Positions 15,473 through 26,408 of a DNA stretch of 29,269 nt are shown in pieces; positions within the stretch are counted from its first letter, which is position 1; each line of letters begins with the position of its first letter. Origin of the DNA: DASTPP01 sp035762175 (GTDB taxonomy: Bacteria > Myxococcota_A > Polyangia > Polyangiales > Polyangiaceae); NCBI GenBank assembly GCA_035762175.1, contig DASTPP010000301.1, positions 1-29,269 of the forward strand. The letters are read 5' to 3'. The position numbers and the translations under genes are program-made. The notes below the pieces were generated by a model, which had not been told where the DNA came from, made no database searches, and saw nothing but the letters and a program-made list of their open reading frames with translations.

Positions 15473-16129
15473 TCAGCTGCCGCCCGGCGGCGGCTCGGAC
15501 GACAGGCCGTTTCGCAGCGGGCGCACCCGCACCTCGATCTCGGCGTCGCCGTCGGAGCGCCGCTCGACCGCGATCTGCGACGCCCCGCCGAAGTACGCGA
15601 CGACGCCCTCGAGCGTGCCGATGACGCCGCCGTCGAGCCAGTACGCCATCTCGCGCACCTCGAGCACGATCGCGCCGTCGCGCCGCTCGGCGCTCATCGA
15701 GCCGCCGCTCTGCACCTGCGCCACGACCTCGGGCAGCAAGAGCAGCGCCCCGGCCGCGTCGCTCACCATCGCGAGCATCACGCGGCCGATGCGCGTCGCG
15801 CCGAAGACCTCGATGTCGCGATAGGCGAGCCGCCTCAGCGCCTGGCTGAGCGACCCCTCGGGGAAGAGCTTGCGGGCGACCGCGACGTCGATGCGGCACA
15901 GATCGACGAGCGGGTAGTCGCCGAAGGGCAGGTACCGGTCGGAGCGCGGCGGCGCGACCAGCGTCGGCCGCAGCGCGTCGCACTCGGCGGCCGAGAGGTG
16001 GCGCGTGATCGGCGGAAAGAACATGCCCTTCGCCGTGTGGTGGCGGGGCATGAGCGCGAGCCGCCGCTCGAAGTCGAACCCCTCGCGCAGGGGCGTCGCC
16101 GGGTCGACCGAGAAGCGCTGTGGGTACAT
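15473..16129 (-). CDS. DUF2378 family protein (TIGR02265)
   Basis: 218 residues from the ATG at 16129, with GAGGGG just before it. The start MYPQRFSVDPATPLREGFDFERRL and the blocks LMPRHHTAKGMFFPPI, RYLPFGDYPLVDLCRIDVAVARKLFP and ALRRLAYRDIEVFGATRIGRVM identify the myxobacterial paralogous family TIGR02265/DUF2378. Its function is unknown; myxobacteria carry many copies. The C-terminal half (EVREMAYWLDGGVIGTLEGVVAYFG) fits the ligand-binding-like part of the family. A promoter-like sequence lies directly upstream. Residues encoded between 16130 and 16255 in the longer open frame lack family similarity and were excluded. Confidence 0.9.
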   Translation of the reverse strand: MYPQRFSVDPATPLREGFDFERRLALMPRHHTAKGMFFPPITRHLSAAECDALRPTLVAPPRSDRYLPFGDYPLVDLCRIDVAVARKLFPEGSLSQALRRLAYRDIEVFGATRIGRVMLAMVSDAAGALLLLPEVVAQVQSGGSMSAERRDGAIVLEVREMAYWLDGGVIGTLEGVVAYFGGASQIAVERRSDGDAEIEVRVRPLRNGLSSEPPPGGS

Positions 16130-16157
16130 GGCCCCTCTGCGCGAGAGCGCGCTAGCA

Positions 16158-16185
16158 GGTATAGCCAACCCCCGGCCTCGATCAA
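16158..16185 (-). promoter_or_regulatory. Promoter of the DUF2378 gene
   Basis: On the minus strand TTGATC (16185-16180) and TATACC (16163-16158) are separated by 16 bp, a good sigma70-type arrangement. Transcription would begin near 16150, leaving a leader of about 20 bases before the ATG at 16129. The rest of the gap to 16375 is C-rich sequence without visible structure. Confidence 0.5.
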
Positions 16186-16375
16186 GCAGCCCCCCGTCGG
16201 TGGCCCCCCCGGCCCCGGCGTGCCCATGCCCCGAACCCCCCAGCGAACCTTTCACCCGAACCCCCCCGCGCTCGTGACGAGCGCAGGGCCCTTAGCACGG
16301 GCGGGCCCCCGCCGAGGGCAACCTCGCCCGCCCCCCCCGGCCCCCCTCTGCCGCCGCGCCCGGGCGGCCCGGGCG

Positions 16376-17755
16376 CTACGCCCCGCCCGTGACCGAGGCC
16401 GCCACCGCCTCGGCCTGCCGCTCGCCCTCGCCGACGCCCACTTCGGCCTTCGCGGCCTCGACGAGCGAGGGCGGCACCGAGGCCTCGACGATCGCGCCGA
16501 GGTCTTTCGTGTACGTCATCATCACCTGGCGCAGCGGCCCCATCACCACGTCGGCGAGCGCGTCGGCCGCGCCGCTCATCGCCTTGACGCGCAGCTCGCG
16601 CGCGAGCTTCTCGGCGACCGGGCCCTTGACGCCCGGCACCACCGTCAGGCCCACCGAGAGCAGCGACGCGAGCATCGCCGTGCCGAGCTCGGTCTCGAGG
16701 AAGGCGGCGATGCGCGCCCGCATCGACTCGTCGCCCGGGCCGAGGTGGCGCGAGAGCAGCCCGACGAGCGGCTCGCGCGCCAACTTGACGAACTGCGCGC
16801 CCGCCGTCCGCCAGCCCGCCTCGAGGGCGTCGTTCTGCAGGGCATCCTTCCACGTCCGATCGATCGCAGCCATCGCCTTCGTCCCTTCTTCTTGCTCTCG
16901 GCGGCCGCCGCGCGGCGCCTGGGCGGCCTGGGCCGCCTTCTCGTCAACCACCTGCACGTTCGCCCACGCCCCGGCCCGCTCGAGGCACGCGAGCACCTGA
17001 CACGCCCGGCGGGCGAAGGTCTGGCGCACCAGCCCCTCGCCCTCGGCCACCGACGTCGACCCGACCACCGGGCCCACCAAGAGCCCCGCCAGCTCGACCA
17101 GGCAGAGCTCGATCAACAGGCGCCGGCTCGCCGGCGCGAGCGAGGCCCACGCCGCCGGGCCCACCTCGCGCGCCGCCTCGCTCACCAGCGCCCCGAGCGC
17201 GGGGTCGACCCCCCCCGTCGACGCGAGCAGCGACCCCATCGCGCGCTGCGCCCCCCGGAAGAACGCCGACGCGAAGCGCGCCCCGTGCTCGGACGCCGGC
17301 GCCCCGACGACCAGGCCCTCGAGCGTCTCGCTCACCCAGGGCGCCGCCCCCCGCAGCGCCCCCTCGGGCACCGTCGGCAGCGCCAGCCCCCGGCCGATGG
17401 CGTACGCCGCCGCGCTGCCCTCGCGCACCACCGCCCGGAGGTTGCCCACCTCGCGATCGGAGGTAACGAGCTCGCGCACGAGCGCCCGCATCGTCAAGAC
17501 CAGCGCCGCGCGCCCCCACGTCTCGTGCGCCGCCGGCCCCGCCAACGGGTCGCCCGCGCGCGCCGCCGAGTGCGCCGCCGACACCGCCATCGACGCCCCC
17601 ATCGTCGCCAGCGACGCCCCGTACGCGTCGAGGAAGCGCTGCGCGAACGCCCGCGGCCCCTCGGCCCAGCCCGGGCCCAACCACGACCGGTCGCCGAGCG
17701 CCCGCTGCGCCGCGCGCAGGGCGAGCGCGTCGGCCCTCACCACGGCGCCGCTCAT
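16376..17755 (-). CDS. Hypothetical protein, alanine-rich, unrecognised
   Basis: 459 residues from the ATG at 17755 (MSGAVVRADAL), chosen because AAAGGTGAAGG lies immediately upstream; an upstream GTG (17785) is less likely. I do not recognise a family. The protein is Ala/Leu/Gly-rich and apparently all-helical. It has hydrophobic stretches such as RLLIELCLVELAGLLVGPVVG (~220-240) and GTAMLASLLSVGLTVVPGVKG (~370-390) that could be membrane-associated. The segment between them (~275-290, APRGGRREQEEGTKAM) is polar and probably a flexible linker between two lobes. There is no signal peptide. It follows the enoyl-CoA hydratase gene on the same strand, with an operator-like dyad between them. G/C at third positions is as high as in its neighbours, so it is very likely a real gene. 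Confidence 0.75.
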   Translation of the reverse strand: MSGAVVRADALALRAAQRALGDRSWLGPGWAEGPRAFAQRFLDAYGASLATMGASMAVSAAHSAARAGDPLAGPAAHETWGRAALVLTMRALVRELVTSDREVGNLRAVVREGSAAAYAIGRGLALPTVPEGALRGAAPWVSETLEGLVVGAPASEHGARFASAFFRGAQRAMGSLLASTGGVDPALGALVSEAAREVGPAAWASLAPASRRLLIELCLVELAGLLVGPVVGSTSVAEGEGLVRQTFARRACQVLACLERAGAWANVQVVDEKAAQAAQAPRGGRREQEEGTKAMAAIDRTWKDALQNDALEAGWRTAGAQFVKLAREPLVGLLSRHLGPGDESMRARIAAFLETELGTAMLASLLSVGLTVVPGVKGPVAEKLARELRVKAMSGAADALADVVMGPLRQVMMTYTKDLGAIVEASVPPSLVEAAKAEVGVGEGERQAEAVAASVTGGA

Positions 17756-17781
17756 GCTGCCTTCACCTTTGCTTTCGCGCG

Positions 17782-19044
17782 TCACAGGACCAAACGATGA
17801 CGCCTCGACCGCCCCGTCGCAAGGCTCGAGCGGGACAATCTATGTCCGCTCAAAGGCCCAAAAACCCAGGGAATTAACCGCCTATCCTGGCGGCTCACCC
17901 CCCCGAAGGCGCACGGCCTGGCCAGAAGCGGCCCCCTCGAACGCGCCCGGCCCGCGCCGCCGCGGCCGCCACCTTTCGCCCGGAACGCCCTCGGCATTCG
18001 CACGCGCTCGAGGCGGCGTGGGGGCGGCCGGGGCCGCCTTCGGGCGCCCCGGACTCGCCCTGCGGGCTCCGATCGTGAGGGCCCCGCCTTCCGGCAGGCC
18101 CCGGCCGCCCGGACCGACGCCTTTAATGCACCCGGCCAGCGCGGCGGCCGCTTCTCGACGAAGGCGTCGATGCCCTCGGCCGCCTCGGGCCCCGCGCACC
18201 CCTCGGCCATCAGCCCCGACGCGTACTCGTAGGCCCCGTCGAGATCGAGCCCGAGCTGCCGGTGGAACGCCGCCTTGCCCCCGCGCACGACGCGCGGCGG
18301 CCGCGACGCGATGGCGCGCGCGAGCGCGAGCGCCTCGGCGTCGACGGCCGCGTCGTCGACGACGCGGTTGACCAGCCCCATCGCGAGCGCGCGCTCGGCG
18401 CCCACGGGGTCGCCGACCAGCAGCAGCTCGAGCGCGTGCTTCGGCCCGACGGTGCGGCTGAGCGCCACCATCGGCGTCGAGCAGAAGAGGCCGAGGTGCA
18501 CCCCCGGCGTCGCGAAGGTCGCGCCGCGGCCCGCGACGGCCAGGTCGCAGCTCGCCACGAGCTGGCAGCCGGCCGCCGTCGCGACCCCGCGCACCGCCGC
18601 GATCACGGGCTGCGGCAGCCGGACGACGCGCGCCATCAGCCGCGAGCAGCGGGCGAAGAGCGCCGCGTAGTACGCCCGGCCGCCGTCGGGGTCGGCCCGG
18701 CGCGCGCGCATCTCTTTCAGGTCGTGGCCCGCCGAGAAGGCCGGCCCCGCCGCCCGCAGCACCACCGCGCGCGCCCCCTCGCCGCCCGCGGCCTCGGCCT
18801 CGAGCTCGCCGAGCGCCGCCTCGAGCGCGCCGAGCAGCGCCTCGGACAGGCAGTTGCGCGCGGCCGGCCGGTTGAGCGTGAGCGCGACGACGCCCGCCTC
18901 GGGCCGCTCGACCAACAGAGGCGGCGCCCCGCCCGGCGCGGCCGCGCGCACCGTCGCCCCTTCGACCGGCGGCGCCCCGCCCGGCGCGGCCTCGCGCGCC
19001 GCCGCCCCCTCGCCCGGGCGCGCCCCGCCCGGCGCCCCGCTCAC
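17782..19044 (-). CDS. Enoyl-CoA hydratase/isomerase family protein with anomalous C-terminal extension
   Basis: 420 residues if read from GTG 19044, whose GTGA overlaps the sdhB stop. Residues ~43-304 are a crotonase-fold domain closest in pattern to ECHDC3-like proteins: VALTLNRPAARNCLS, FSAGHDLKEMR (103-113, oxyanion-hole loop), VRGVATAAGCQLVASCDLAVA (151-171), TPGVHLGLFCSTPMVALSR and a final AFVEKRPPRWPG. Family members normally stop there. Here the frame continues 116 codons (18131-17782) through Arg/Gly/Pro-rich sequence that looks non-coding and spans the promoter region of the next gene. A TAA lies just past the expected end in another frame, so a recent frameshift or a sequencing error is possible. 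Residues ~15-42 are a 16-residue Ala/Pro repeat, and GTG 18951 is an alternative start. It may act in fatty acid metabolism; the substrate is unknown. Confidence 0.8.
   Translation of the reverse strand: MSGAPGGARPGEGAAAREAAPGGAPPVEGATVRAAAPGGAPPLLVERPEAGVVALTLNRPAARNCLSEALLGALEAALGELEAEAAGGEGARAVVLRAAGPAFSAGHDLKEMRARRADPDGGRAYYAALFARCSRLMARVVRLPQPVIAAVRGVATAAGCQLVASCDLAVAGRGATFATPGVHLGLFCSTPMVALSRTVGPKHALELLLVGDPVGAERALAMGLVNRVVDDAAVDAEALALARAIASRPPRVVRGGKAAFHRQLGLDLDGAYEYASGLMAEGCAGPEAAEGIDAFVEKRPPRWPGALKASVRAAGACRKAGPSRSEPAGRVRGARRRPRPPPRRLERVRMPRAFRAKGGGRGGAGRARSRGPLLARPCAFGGVSRQDRRLIPWVFGPLSGHRLSRSSLATGRSRRHRLVL
17828..17851. promoter_or_regulatory. Operator-like inverted repeat
   Basis: GAGCGGGACA and TGTCCGCTC flank a 5-bp centre (ATCTA), an inverted repeat with one extra base in the left arm. 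On the minus strand the centre contains TAGATT, which could serve as a -10 element for the gene starting at 17755, with a ~75-base leader. The neighbouring 17850-17900 stretch is the least GC-rich part of the area. It suggests a repressor-controlled promoter; no regulator is identified. Confidence 0.4.
18920..18991. repeat. 48-bp spaced in-frame repeat at the 5' end of the enoyl-CoA hydratase gene
   Basis: A 24-bp block (GGCGGCGCCCCG through GGCGCGGCC) occurs at 18920-18943 and identically at 18968-18991. The 48-bp offset equals 16 codons and gives the repeated AAPGGAPP segment in the N-terminal linker. It probably expanded by slippage. Confidence 0.7.
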
Positions 19045-19825
19045 CCGTCGCCGCCCGCGCGGGCGACCTCGCGGTACGTCAGGCTCGCCCAGAGGTAGTC
19101 GCGGTTCATGCGCACGATGGTGTTGATGCTGATGGTCTTCGGGCAGGCCTCCTGGCACTCGCCGAAGAGGGTGCAGCCGCCGAAGCCCTCGGTCTGCATC
19201 TGCTGCACCATGCGCAGCGCCCGGCGCGAGCGCTCGGGCTGGCCCTGGGGCAGGTGCCCGAGGTGCGAGATCTTGGCCGCGGTGAAGAGCGAGGCCGAGG
19301 CGTTGGGGCAGGCGGCGACGCAGGCGCCGCAGCCGATGCACGCGGCCGCGTCCATCGCCGCGTCGGCCTCGGGCTTGGGCACGAGGATCTCGTTGGCGTC
19401 GCGCGCGCCGCCGGTGGGCGTGCTGATGAAGCCGCCCGCCTGGACGATGCGGTCGAGGGGGCTGCGGTCGACGACCAGGTCTTTGAGCACGGGGAAGGCC
19501 TTGGCGCGCCAGGGCTCGATGACCACGGTCTCGCCGTTCTTGAAGCTGCGCAGGTGCAGCTGGCAGGTGGCGGTGCCCTTCATCGGCCCGTGCGCGACGC
19601 CGTTGATCATCAGGCCGCACGAGCCGCAGATGCCCTCGCGGCAGTCGTGGTCGAAGGCGACCGGCAGCTCGCCCCGGGCGATGAGGTGCTCGTTGAGCGT
19701 GTCGAGCATCTCGAGGAAGCTCATGTCGGGGCTCAGGTCGTTCATCGCGTAGTCGACCAGGCGGCCCGGGGCGTTCGGGGCCGGCTGGCGCCAGACCTTG
19801 AGCTGCAGGCGCATCGCGTGCTGCA

Positions 19826-19826
<1 letters not shown>
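19041..19826 (-). CDS. sdhB: Succinate dehydrogenase/fumarate reductase iron-sulfur subunit
   Basis: 261 residues. Carries electrons from the flavoprotein to the membrane cytochrome through three clusters. The [2Fe-2S] ligands are in DCREGICGSC (C62, C67, C70) and C88. The [4Fe-4S] motif is CIGCGACVAACP (C163, C166, C169, C173). The C-terminal cluster uses C218 (GGCTLFGEC), C224 and C228 (CQEACPK). The start ATG at 19826 overlaps the sdhA stop (TGATG); a second ATG at 19814 (MRLQLKVWRQ) is also possible and fits the family start better. It is the third gene of the overlapping sdhCAB operon. Confidence 0.96.
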
Positions 19827-22509
<2,683 letters not shown>

Positions 22510-22513
<4 letters not shown>

Positions 22514-23163
22514 AACAACTTCCCGAGCAGCGCGGCGAGGGGGATGGACGTGAAGCCGAGCCAGACGATCACGGCGAAGCCCGCCGCCAGCCGCCGGCGG
22601 AAGGGGTTGGCCGCCGGCGGCGCGAGGCCGAGGCTGCGAATGGAGCTCCACAGGCCGTGGTAGAAGTGCGCCCCGATGGCCGCCATCGCGGCGAGGTAGA
22701 AGAGCGCGACGAGCGGGCTCGACAGCCCCGACTGAATGTTGGCGAAGACGTCTTCTTCGTTGAAGTCGGGGTGGACGGTGCCGGTCGTAAAGTGCAAGAG
22801 GTGGTAGATCAGAAAGACCAAGATGAGCGCCCCGCCCCAGCGGATGGTGCGCACCGCCAGCGTCGAGACCTGCGGGTCGCGCTTGGCGTACGCCACCGGG
22901 CGGCTCTTCTTCGCCTGCAGCGTCAGCTGCACCGCGGCCGTGACGTGCGCGACGACCGCGCCCAGGAGCAGCAGCCGCACCGACCAGAGCATGGGCGTCT
23001 GGCTGTGCAAAAATTTCGCGTACCCGTTCATCGCCTCGGACCCGCGATAAACGAGAAGGTTGCCCGTCAAGTGCGCGGTCAGCCAGCCGACGAGAAAGAG
23101 GCCCGAGATGGCCATGACCACCTTCTTGCCGACGGCGGTGCGATAAAACGCTAGAGCTTGCAT
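22510..23163 (-). CDS. sdhC: Succinate dehydrogenase cytochrome b558 subunit
   Basis: 217 residues from the ATG at 23163. Five hydrophobic helices are visible: ~14-38, 60-82, 106-126, 148-172 and 190-215. This is the single-polypeptide di-heme anchor (cytochrome b558 family, TIGR02046) of Bacillus/Wolinella-type enzymes. Candidate heme histidines are H31 (TAHLTGN), H73 (VAHVTAA), H121/H124 (IYHLLHF) and H166/H169 (AHFYHGLW). It anchors the SdhAB dimer and reduces quinone. AAAGGG touches the ATG directly and GAGGG lies further upstream. Its stop overlaps the sdhA start by four bases. The longer open frame upstream lacks family similarity. Confidence 0.93.
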
Positions 23164-23674
23164 CCCTTTCGTGCCCTCGTGAGTGACGAAGCGGGGGCCC
23201 TGGGTGGGTCGCTCGGCGGCCGCGCCGCCGGGCGGGGGGGGTTGTGGGGCCGACCACGCGCCCGCGCAACCCCAGACCGGCACCCCGGGCGGCGCGCCCC
23301 GCGTAAGGGCCCGCGCCCCGACCGACGCAGTTGGTCATACACCGTTTTTGCTACCGCCCGTCGATTTTCGCGCACCGGGCGCCCCAGCCGCGCGCCGGCG
23401 CCGGCCCCTCGCGCGACGCCGCCGCGGGCTCGACCGGGGCCGCCCCCGGGCGGCTCGGGCCGCCGCGACGACCAGGCGCCCCGGGCGCGCGGGGGCCGGG
23501 CGTCGACGAGGTCGACCTTGAAGTAGCCGCGGTTAGGCGCCCCGGGCACGCGGGGGCCGGGCCACCGGCTTGGTTAGCGCCAGGAGTTCGGCGAGAGGCG
23601 CCCCGGGCGCGCGGGGGCCGGGCGCATGTGCCCCCTTTGCGTGGGGGCCCGCGCCACTATAAAGAGGCGCCACC
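23164..23674. other. Intergenic gap between sdhC and the lipoprotein gene
   Basis: 511 bp without a gene, between divergent genes. The sdh operon promoter should lie in the 23164-23400 part. A less GC-rich patch is at about 23330-23372, but I cannot fix -35 and -10 elements with confidence. The 23474-23654 part holds the repeats described separately. Confidence 0.6.
23474..23624. repeat. Three 29-bp direct repeats at exact 61-bp spacing (CRISPR-like geometry)
   Basis: Copies lie at 23474-23502, 23535-23563 and 23596-23624. The first and third are identical; the middle has two substitutions. Each begins AGGCGCCCCG and ends GGCCGGGCG, with an internal CCCCG-N6-CGGGG stem. The two intervening segments are both 32 bp and unrelated to each other. 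The 29/32 geometry and the stem position match type I-E CRISPR arrays. However, there are only three copies, no cas genes in the window, and a diverged fourth hairpin (23626-23654) directly abuts copy three without a spacer. It could equally be an interspersed hairpin repeat family. Confidence 0.85.
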
Positions 23675-24007
23675 ATGACGAACCGACCCCGGCCGGCCGC
23701 GCTCGCCGCCCTCGGCCTCCTGCTCGCCGCCTGCAACCTCGCCCCCCGCGGCCCGAAAGAGTCCGACGTCGGCGTCGCCGGCGATCAACGCCAGGTCGAC
23801 GCGCAGACGCCCAACCGCGGCGTCGAGCTCCAAGAAGACCACCAGACCGCCGGCCGCGTGCCCGGCGGCGAGCGCGCCATCAAGCCCCCGGCCCCGGGCG
23901 GCCCCGCCGGCGGCGCCCTGCCGACCGCGACGTCCTGGCCCGCGTGGGGCGCGACCGGGCGGCTGCCGCCCACCGAAGGCCCCGCCGCCGCGGGCCGGCC
24001 GCGCTGA
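23675..24007 (+). CDS. Small lipoprotein of unknown function
   Basis: 110 residues. It has a clear lipoprotein signal: basic start MTNRPRP, hydrophobic ALAALGLLLAAC with the lipobox LAAC and the lipidated cysteine at ~20. The rest is short, polar and Pro/Gly-rich (KESDVGVAGDQRQVDAQTPN), with no recognisable domain, so probably a disordered envelope protein. A good ribosome site (AAAGAGG) lies seven bases before the ATG. The last codons and stop are repeated 47 bp downstream. It is transcribed away from the sdh operon. Confidence 0.75.
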   Translation: MTNRPRPAALAALGLLLAACNLAPRGPKESDVGVAGDQRQVDAQTPNRGVELQEDHQTAGRVPGGERAIKPPAPGGPAGGALPTATSWPAWGATGRLPPTEGPAAAGRPR

Positions 24008-24065
24008 GCGAAGCCCCCAAGAAAAGCCCCGCCGCCGCGGGCCGGCCGCGCTGAGCAAAGCCCCC
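23979..24065. repeat. 47-bp direct repeat duplicating the 3' end of the lipoprotein gene
   Basis: A 40-bp block beginning GCCCCGCCGCCGCGGGCC occurs at 23979-24018 and again at 24026-24065 with one substitution. The first copy includes the TGA stop of the lipoprotein gene; the second lies after it. It is a simple tandem duplication. Confidence 0.8.
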
Positions 24066-24082
24066 GGAGGAACCTCGGGGGG
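24061..24082 (+). terminator. Strong hairpin downstream of the lipoprotein gene
   Basis: CCCCCGGAGG and CCTCGGGGGG pair at nine of ten positions around an AA loop. No T-run follows, so it could terminate only inefficiently or protect the 3' end of the transcript. Confidence 0.4.
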
Positions 24083-24256
24083 GCCAGCCGACCGCGGCCA
24101 GAAACGCCCCCTTTCGCCCGGGCGGACGCAGTTCGGGGGTCGTCCACGCCCGCAGAACGTGCCACGCTCGCCGGGCCTGCCCCGGGCGCGCGCGCCGGGG
24201 GCCGAGCCCGCGGGGGGGCCGGGCGCGCCCCGCACGCCGAGCGGCGCCTGCCCCCC

Positions 24257-25507
24257 ATGCCCCAGCGTAGGCTCTCCGAATCGATGACGGTGCTGCTCAT
24301 CGGCGCCGTCAACTTCATCAACGTCCTCGACTTCGTGATGGTGACCCCGCTCGGGCCCGAGTTCACGCAGGCGCTCGGCATCCCCACGTCGTACGTCGGG
24401 CTCATCGGCGGCAGCTACACGGCCTCGGCCTGCGTCTCGGGCTTCATCGGCGCCTTCGTGCTCGACCGCTTCGACCGGCGCGCCGCGCTCGCCGTGGCCA
24501 TGCTGGGGCTGGTGGCGGGCACGGCGGCGGGGGGCCTGGCCACCGGGCTCGGCTCGCTCGTGCTGACCCGCGTCGTCGCCGGCTTCTTCGGGGGCCCGGC
24601 CACCTCGATCGGCTACGCCATCATCGCCGACTGCATCGCGCCCGAGCGCCGCGGCCGCGCCATCGGGGCGCTGATGGGCGCCTTCTCGGTCGCGTCGATC
24701 GTGGGCGTGCCCGCCGGGCTCGAGCTCGCCCGGGCCTTCGGCTGGCGCGCGCCCTTCTTCGCGCTCGGCGCCCTCGGCGCGCTCGTCACCGTGGGCGTCG
24801 CCGCCCTGCTGCCGCCGCTGCGCCGCCACCTCGAAAACGGCCCGCCCGAGACCGCCAGCCTCGGCGAGCTCTTGGCCGACGGCACCGTGCGCTGGTCGTA
24901 CACCCTGACCGCGCTCGCGATGCTCAGCACCTTCCTCGTGGTGCCCAACATCGCGACCTTCTACGAGTACAACCTCGGCTACCCGCACGAGCGCCTGAGC
25001 CGGCTCTACTTCCTCGGCGGCATCGCCAGCCTGCTCTCGATGCGCGCCGTCGGCGCCCTCGTCGACCGCTTCGGCTCGACCCCGACCGGCACCTTCGGCG
25101 CCCTCGCCTACGCCGCCGGCCTCTGGGCCGCCTTCGTCGCCTCGCCGCCCCCCCTGCCCGTCCTCGGGCTCTTCGTCCTCTTGATGATCGCGAGCGCCTT
25201 CCGCAACGTCTCGACCAGCACCCTCACCTCGAAGGTGTCCGGGCCCCGCGAGCGCGCCCGCTTCATGTCCATCCAGTCGGCCGTGCAGCACGCCGCCTCG
25301 GCCGCCGGGGGCTTCCTCTCGACGCGCCTGCTCTCCGAGCTGCCCGACCGGCGCCTCGTCGGCATGGGCCGCGTCGCGCACGTCGCCGCGCTGCTCGTCT
25401 TCGCCCTCTTGCCCGTGCTCTGGCTCGTCGACCGCCGCGTGCGCGCCCGCAAGGACGCCCCCGCCGAGGGCGAGCTCGGGCCCGAGTCGCTGCCGCACCC
25501 GCACTGA
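24257..25507 (+). CDS. MFS transporter (AraJ-like drug/sugar efflux type)
   Basis: 416 residues with about twelve hydrophobic segments. It belongs to the major facilitator superfamily. The first half has LIGAVNFINVLDFVMVTPLGPEF (TM1), IGAFVLDRFDRRAAL (the motif-A loop between TM2 and TM3), VLTRVVAGFFGGPATS (TM4) and IGALMGAFSVASIVGVPAG (TM5, motif-C-like). The second half repeats the topology. The VMVTPLGPEF start is typical of the AraJ-like proton-driven efflux group, but the substrate cannot be told. The start is uncertain between ATG 24257 and ATG 24284; neither has a strong ribosome site. It converges on ribA with 45 bp between. Confidence 0.9.
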   Translation: MPQRRLSESMTVLLIGAVNFINVLDFVMVTPLGPEFTQALGIPTSYVGLIGGSYTASACVSGFIGAFVLDRFDRRAALAVAMLGLVAGTAAGGLATGLGSLVLTRVVAGFFGGPATSIGYAIIADCIAPERRGRAIGALMGAFSVASIVGVPAGLELARAFGWRAPFFALGALGALVTVGVAALLPPLRRHLENGPPETASLGELLADGTVRWSYTLTALAMLSTFLVVPNIATFYEYNLGYPHERLSRLYFLGGIASLLSMRAVGALVDRFGSTPTGTFGALAYAAGLWAAFVASPPPLPVLGLFVLLMIASAFRNVSTSTLTSKVSGPRERARFMSIQSAVQHAASAAGGFLSTRLLSELPDRRLVGMGRVAHVAALLVFALLPVLWLVDRRVRARKDAPAEGELGPESLPHPH

Positions 25508-25519
25508 TCCACGCGGCGG

Positions 25520-25539
25520 GTGACGGGGCGGCGCGTCAC
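25520..25539. terminator. Hairpin between convergent MFS and ribA genes
   Basis: GTGACG (25520-25525) and CGTCAC (25534-25539) can pair around an 8-base loop in the 45-bp gap between two converging genes. The position fits a bidirectional terminator, but there is no T-run on either strand. Confidence 0.35.
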
Positions 25540-25552
25540 GCTCGGCCTTCGG

Positions 25553-26347
25553 TCAGTCGGGCCCCGAGCCCCCGTCGGGCGCCGGCGGGCGCTTGCTCGG
25601 GCGCATGCCCTCGACCAGCACGGGCTCGTCCTGCTCGGCCAGGTGCGGCTTGCCCTCGAAGTCGATGTAGTGCCCCGAGCGCGCCTTCTTGGTCTCGAGG
25701 TAGAAGCGGTTGTGGTCGTTCGGCGCCATCACGTGGGGGATGCGCCCCGCCACCTTGATGCCGTGGTGCTCGAGCTGCTGGATCTTGTTCGGGTTGTTGG
25801 TCATCAGCGCGATCGAGCGCACCCCGAGGCTCTCGAGCATGTGCGCCGCGAGCGCGTAGTCGCGCTCGTCGTCGCGGAAGCCGAGCGCGCGGTTGGCCTC
25901 GACCGTGTCGAGCCCCTGGTCTTGCAAGGTGTACGCGCGGATCTTGTTGACCAGGCCGATGCCCCGCCCCTCTTGGCGCAGGTAGAGCAAAAGCCCCCGC
26001 TCCATCGCGCCGAGCTTGCGCAGCGCCGTCTCGAGCTGGTCGCGGCAGTCGCAGCGCAGCGAGCCGAGCGCGTCGCCCGTCAGGCACTCGGAGTGCAGCC
26101 GCGTCGGCACCTCGGCCGCGCCGACGATGTCGCCGCGCACGACGGCGACGTGCTCTTTGGCGTCGCGGTTGTTCCAAAAGGCAACGATCTTGAAGCGGCC
26201 GAAGCGGCTGGGCAGGTCGGCGACCGCGTCGACTTTGACGCACACCTTGTGCACGCCGAAGCCGCCGCAGTCGTGCTCCCGGTCTCGCTCGACGAAGTCT
26301 TCGAGCCGCTCGGACGCGGCCGGGGTGTCGCGGGGGGGGGCGCTCAT
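25553..26347 (-). CDS. ribA: GTP cyclohydrolase II
   Basis: 264 residues. Opens the imidazole ring of GTP, the first step of riboflavin synthesis. The zinc site HSECLTGDALGSLRCDC supplies C88, C99 and C101. The GTP-binding and catalytic blocks RQEGRGIGLVNKIRAY (124-139) and LGFRDDERDY (155-164) are present, as is SIALMTNNPNKI (178-189). The ~40-residue N-terminal part (SERLEDFVERDREHDCGGFG) and the charged tail make it longer than the ~200-residue E. coli enzyme. There is no DHBP synthase domain. It lies 61 bp downstream of the MscS gene on the same strand, possibly cotranscribed. No FMN riboswitch was recognised upstream. Confidence 0.94.
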   Translation of the reverse strand: MSAPPRDTPAASERLEDFVERDREHDCGGFGVHKVCVKVDAVADLPSRFGRFKIVAFWNNRDAKEHVAVVRGDIVGAAEVPTRLHSECLTGDALGSLRCDCRDQLETALRKLGAMERGLLLYLRQEGRGIGLVNKIRAYTLQDQGLDTVEANRALGFRDDERDYALAAHMLESLGVRSIALMTNNPNKIQQLEHHGIKVAGRIPHVMAPNDHNRFYLETKKARSGHYIDFEGKPHLAEQDEPVLVEGMRPSKRPPAPDGGSGPD

Positions 26348-26408
26348 GAGTTCTCTCGGGGGGTTTTACCGCCCGCCGGCCCCCGTGGCCAGTTCGTCGG
26401 CGGGGGCC

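Noticed and set aside
23626..23654. A fourth copy of the 29-bp CRISPR-like repeat
   Set aside because: It shares the CCCC-N8-GGGGG layout but is too diverged and directly adjoins copy three, so I did not count it in the array.
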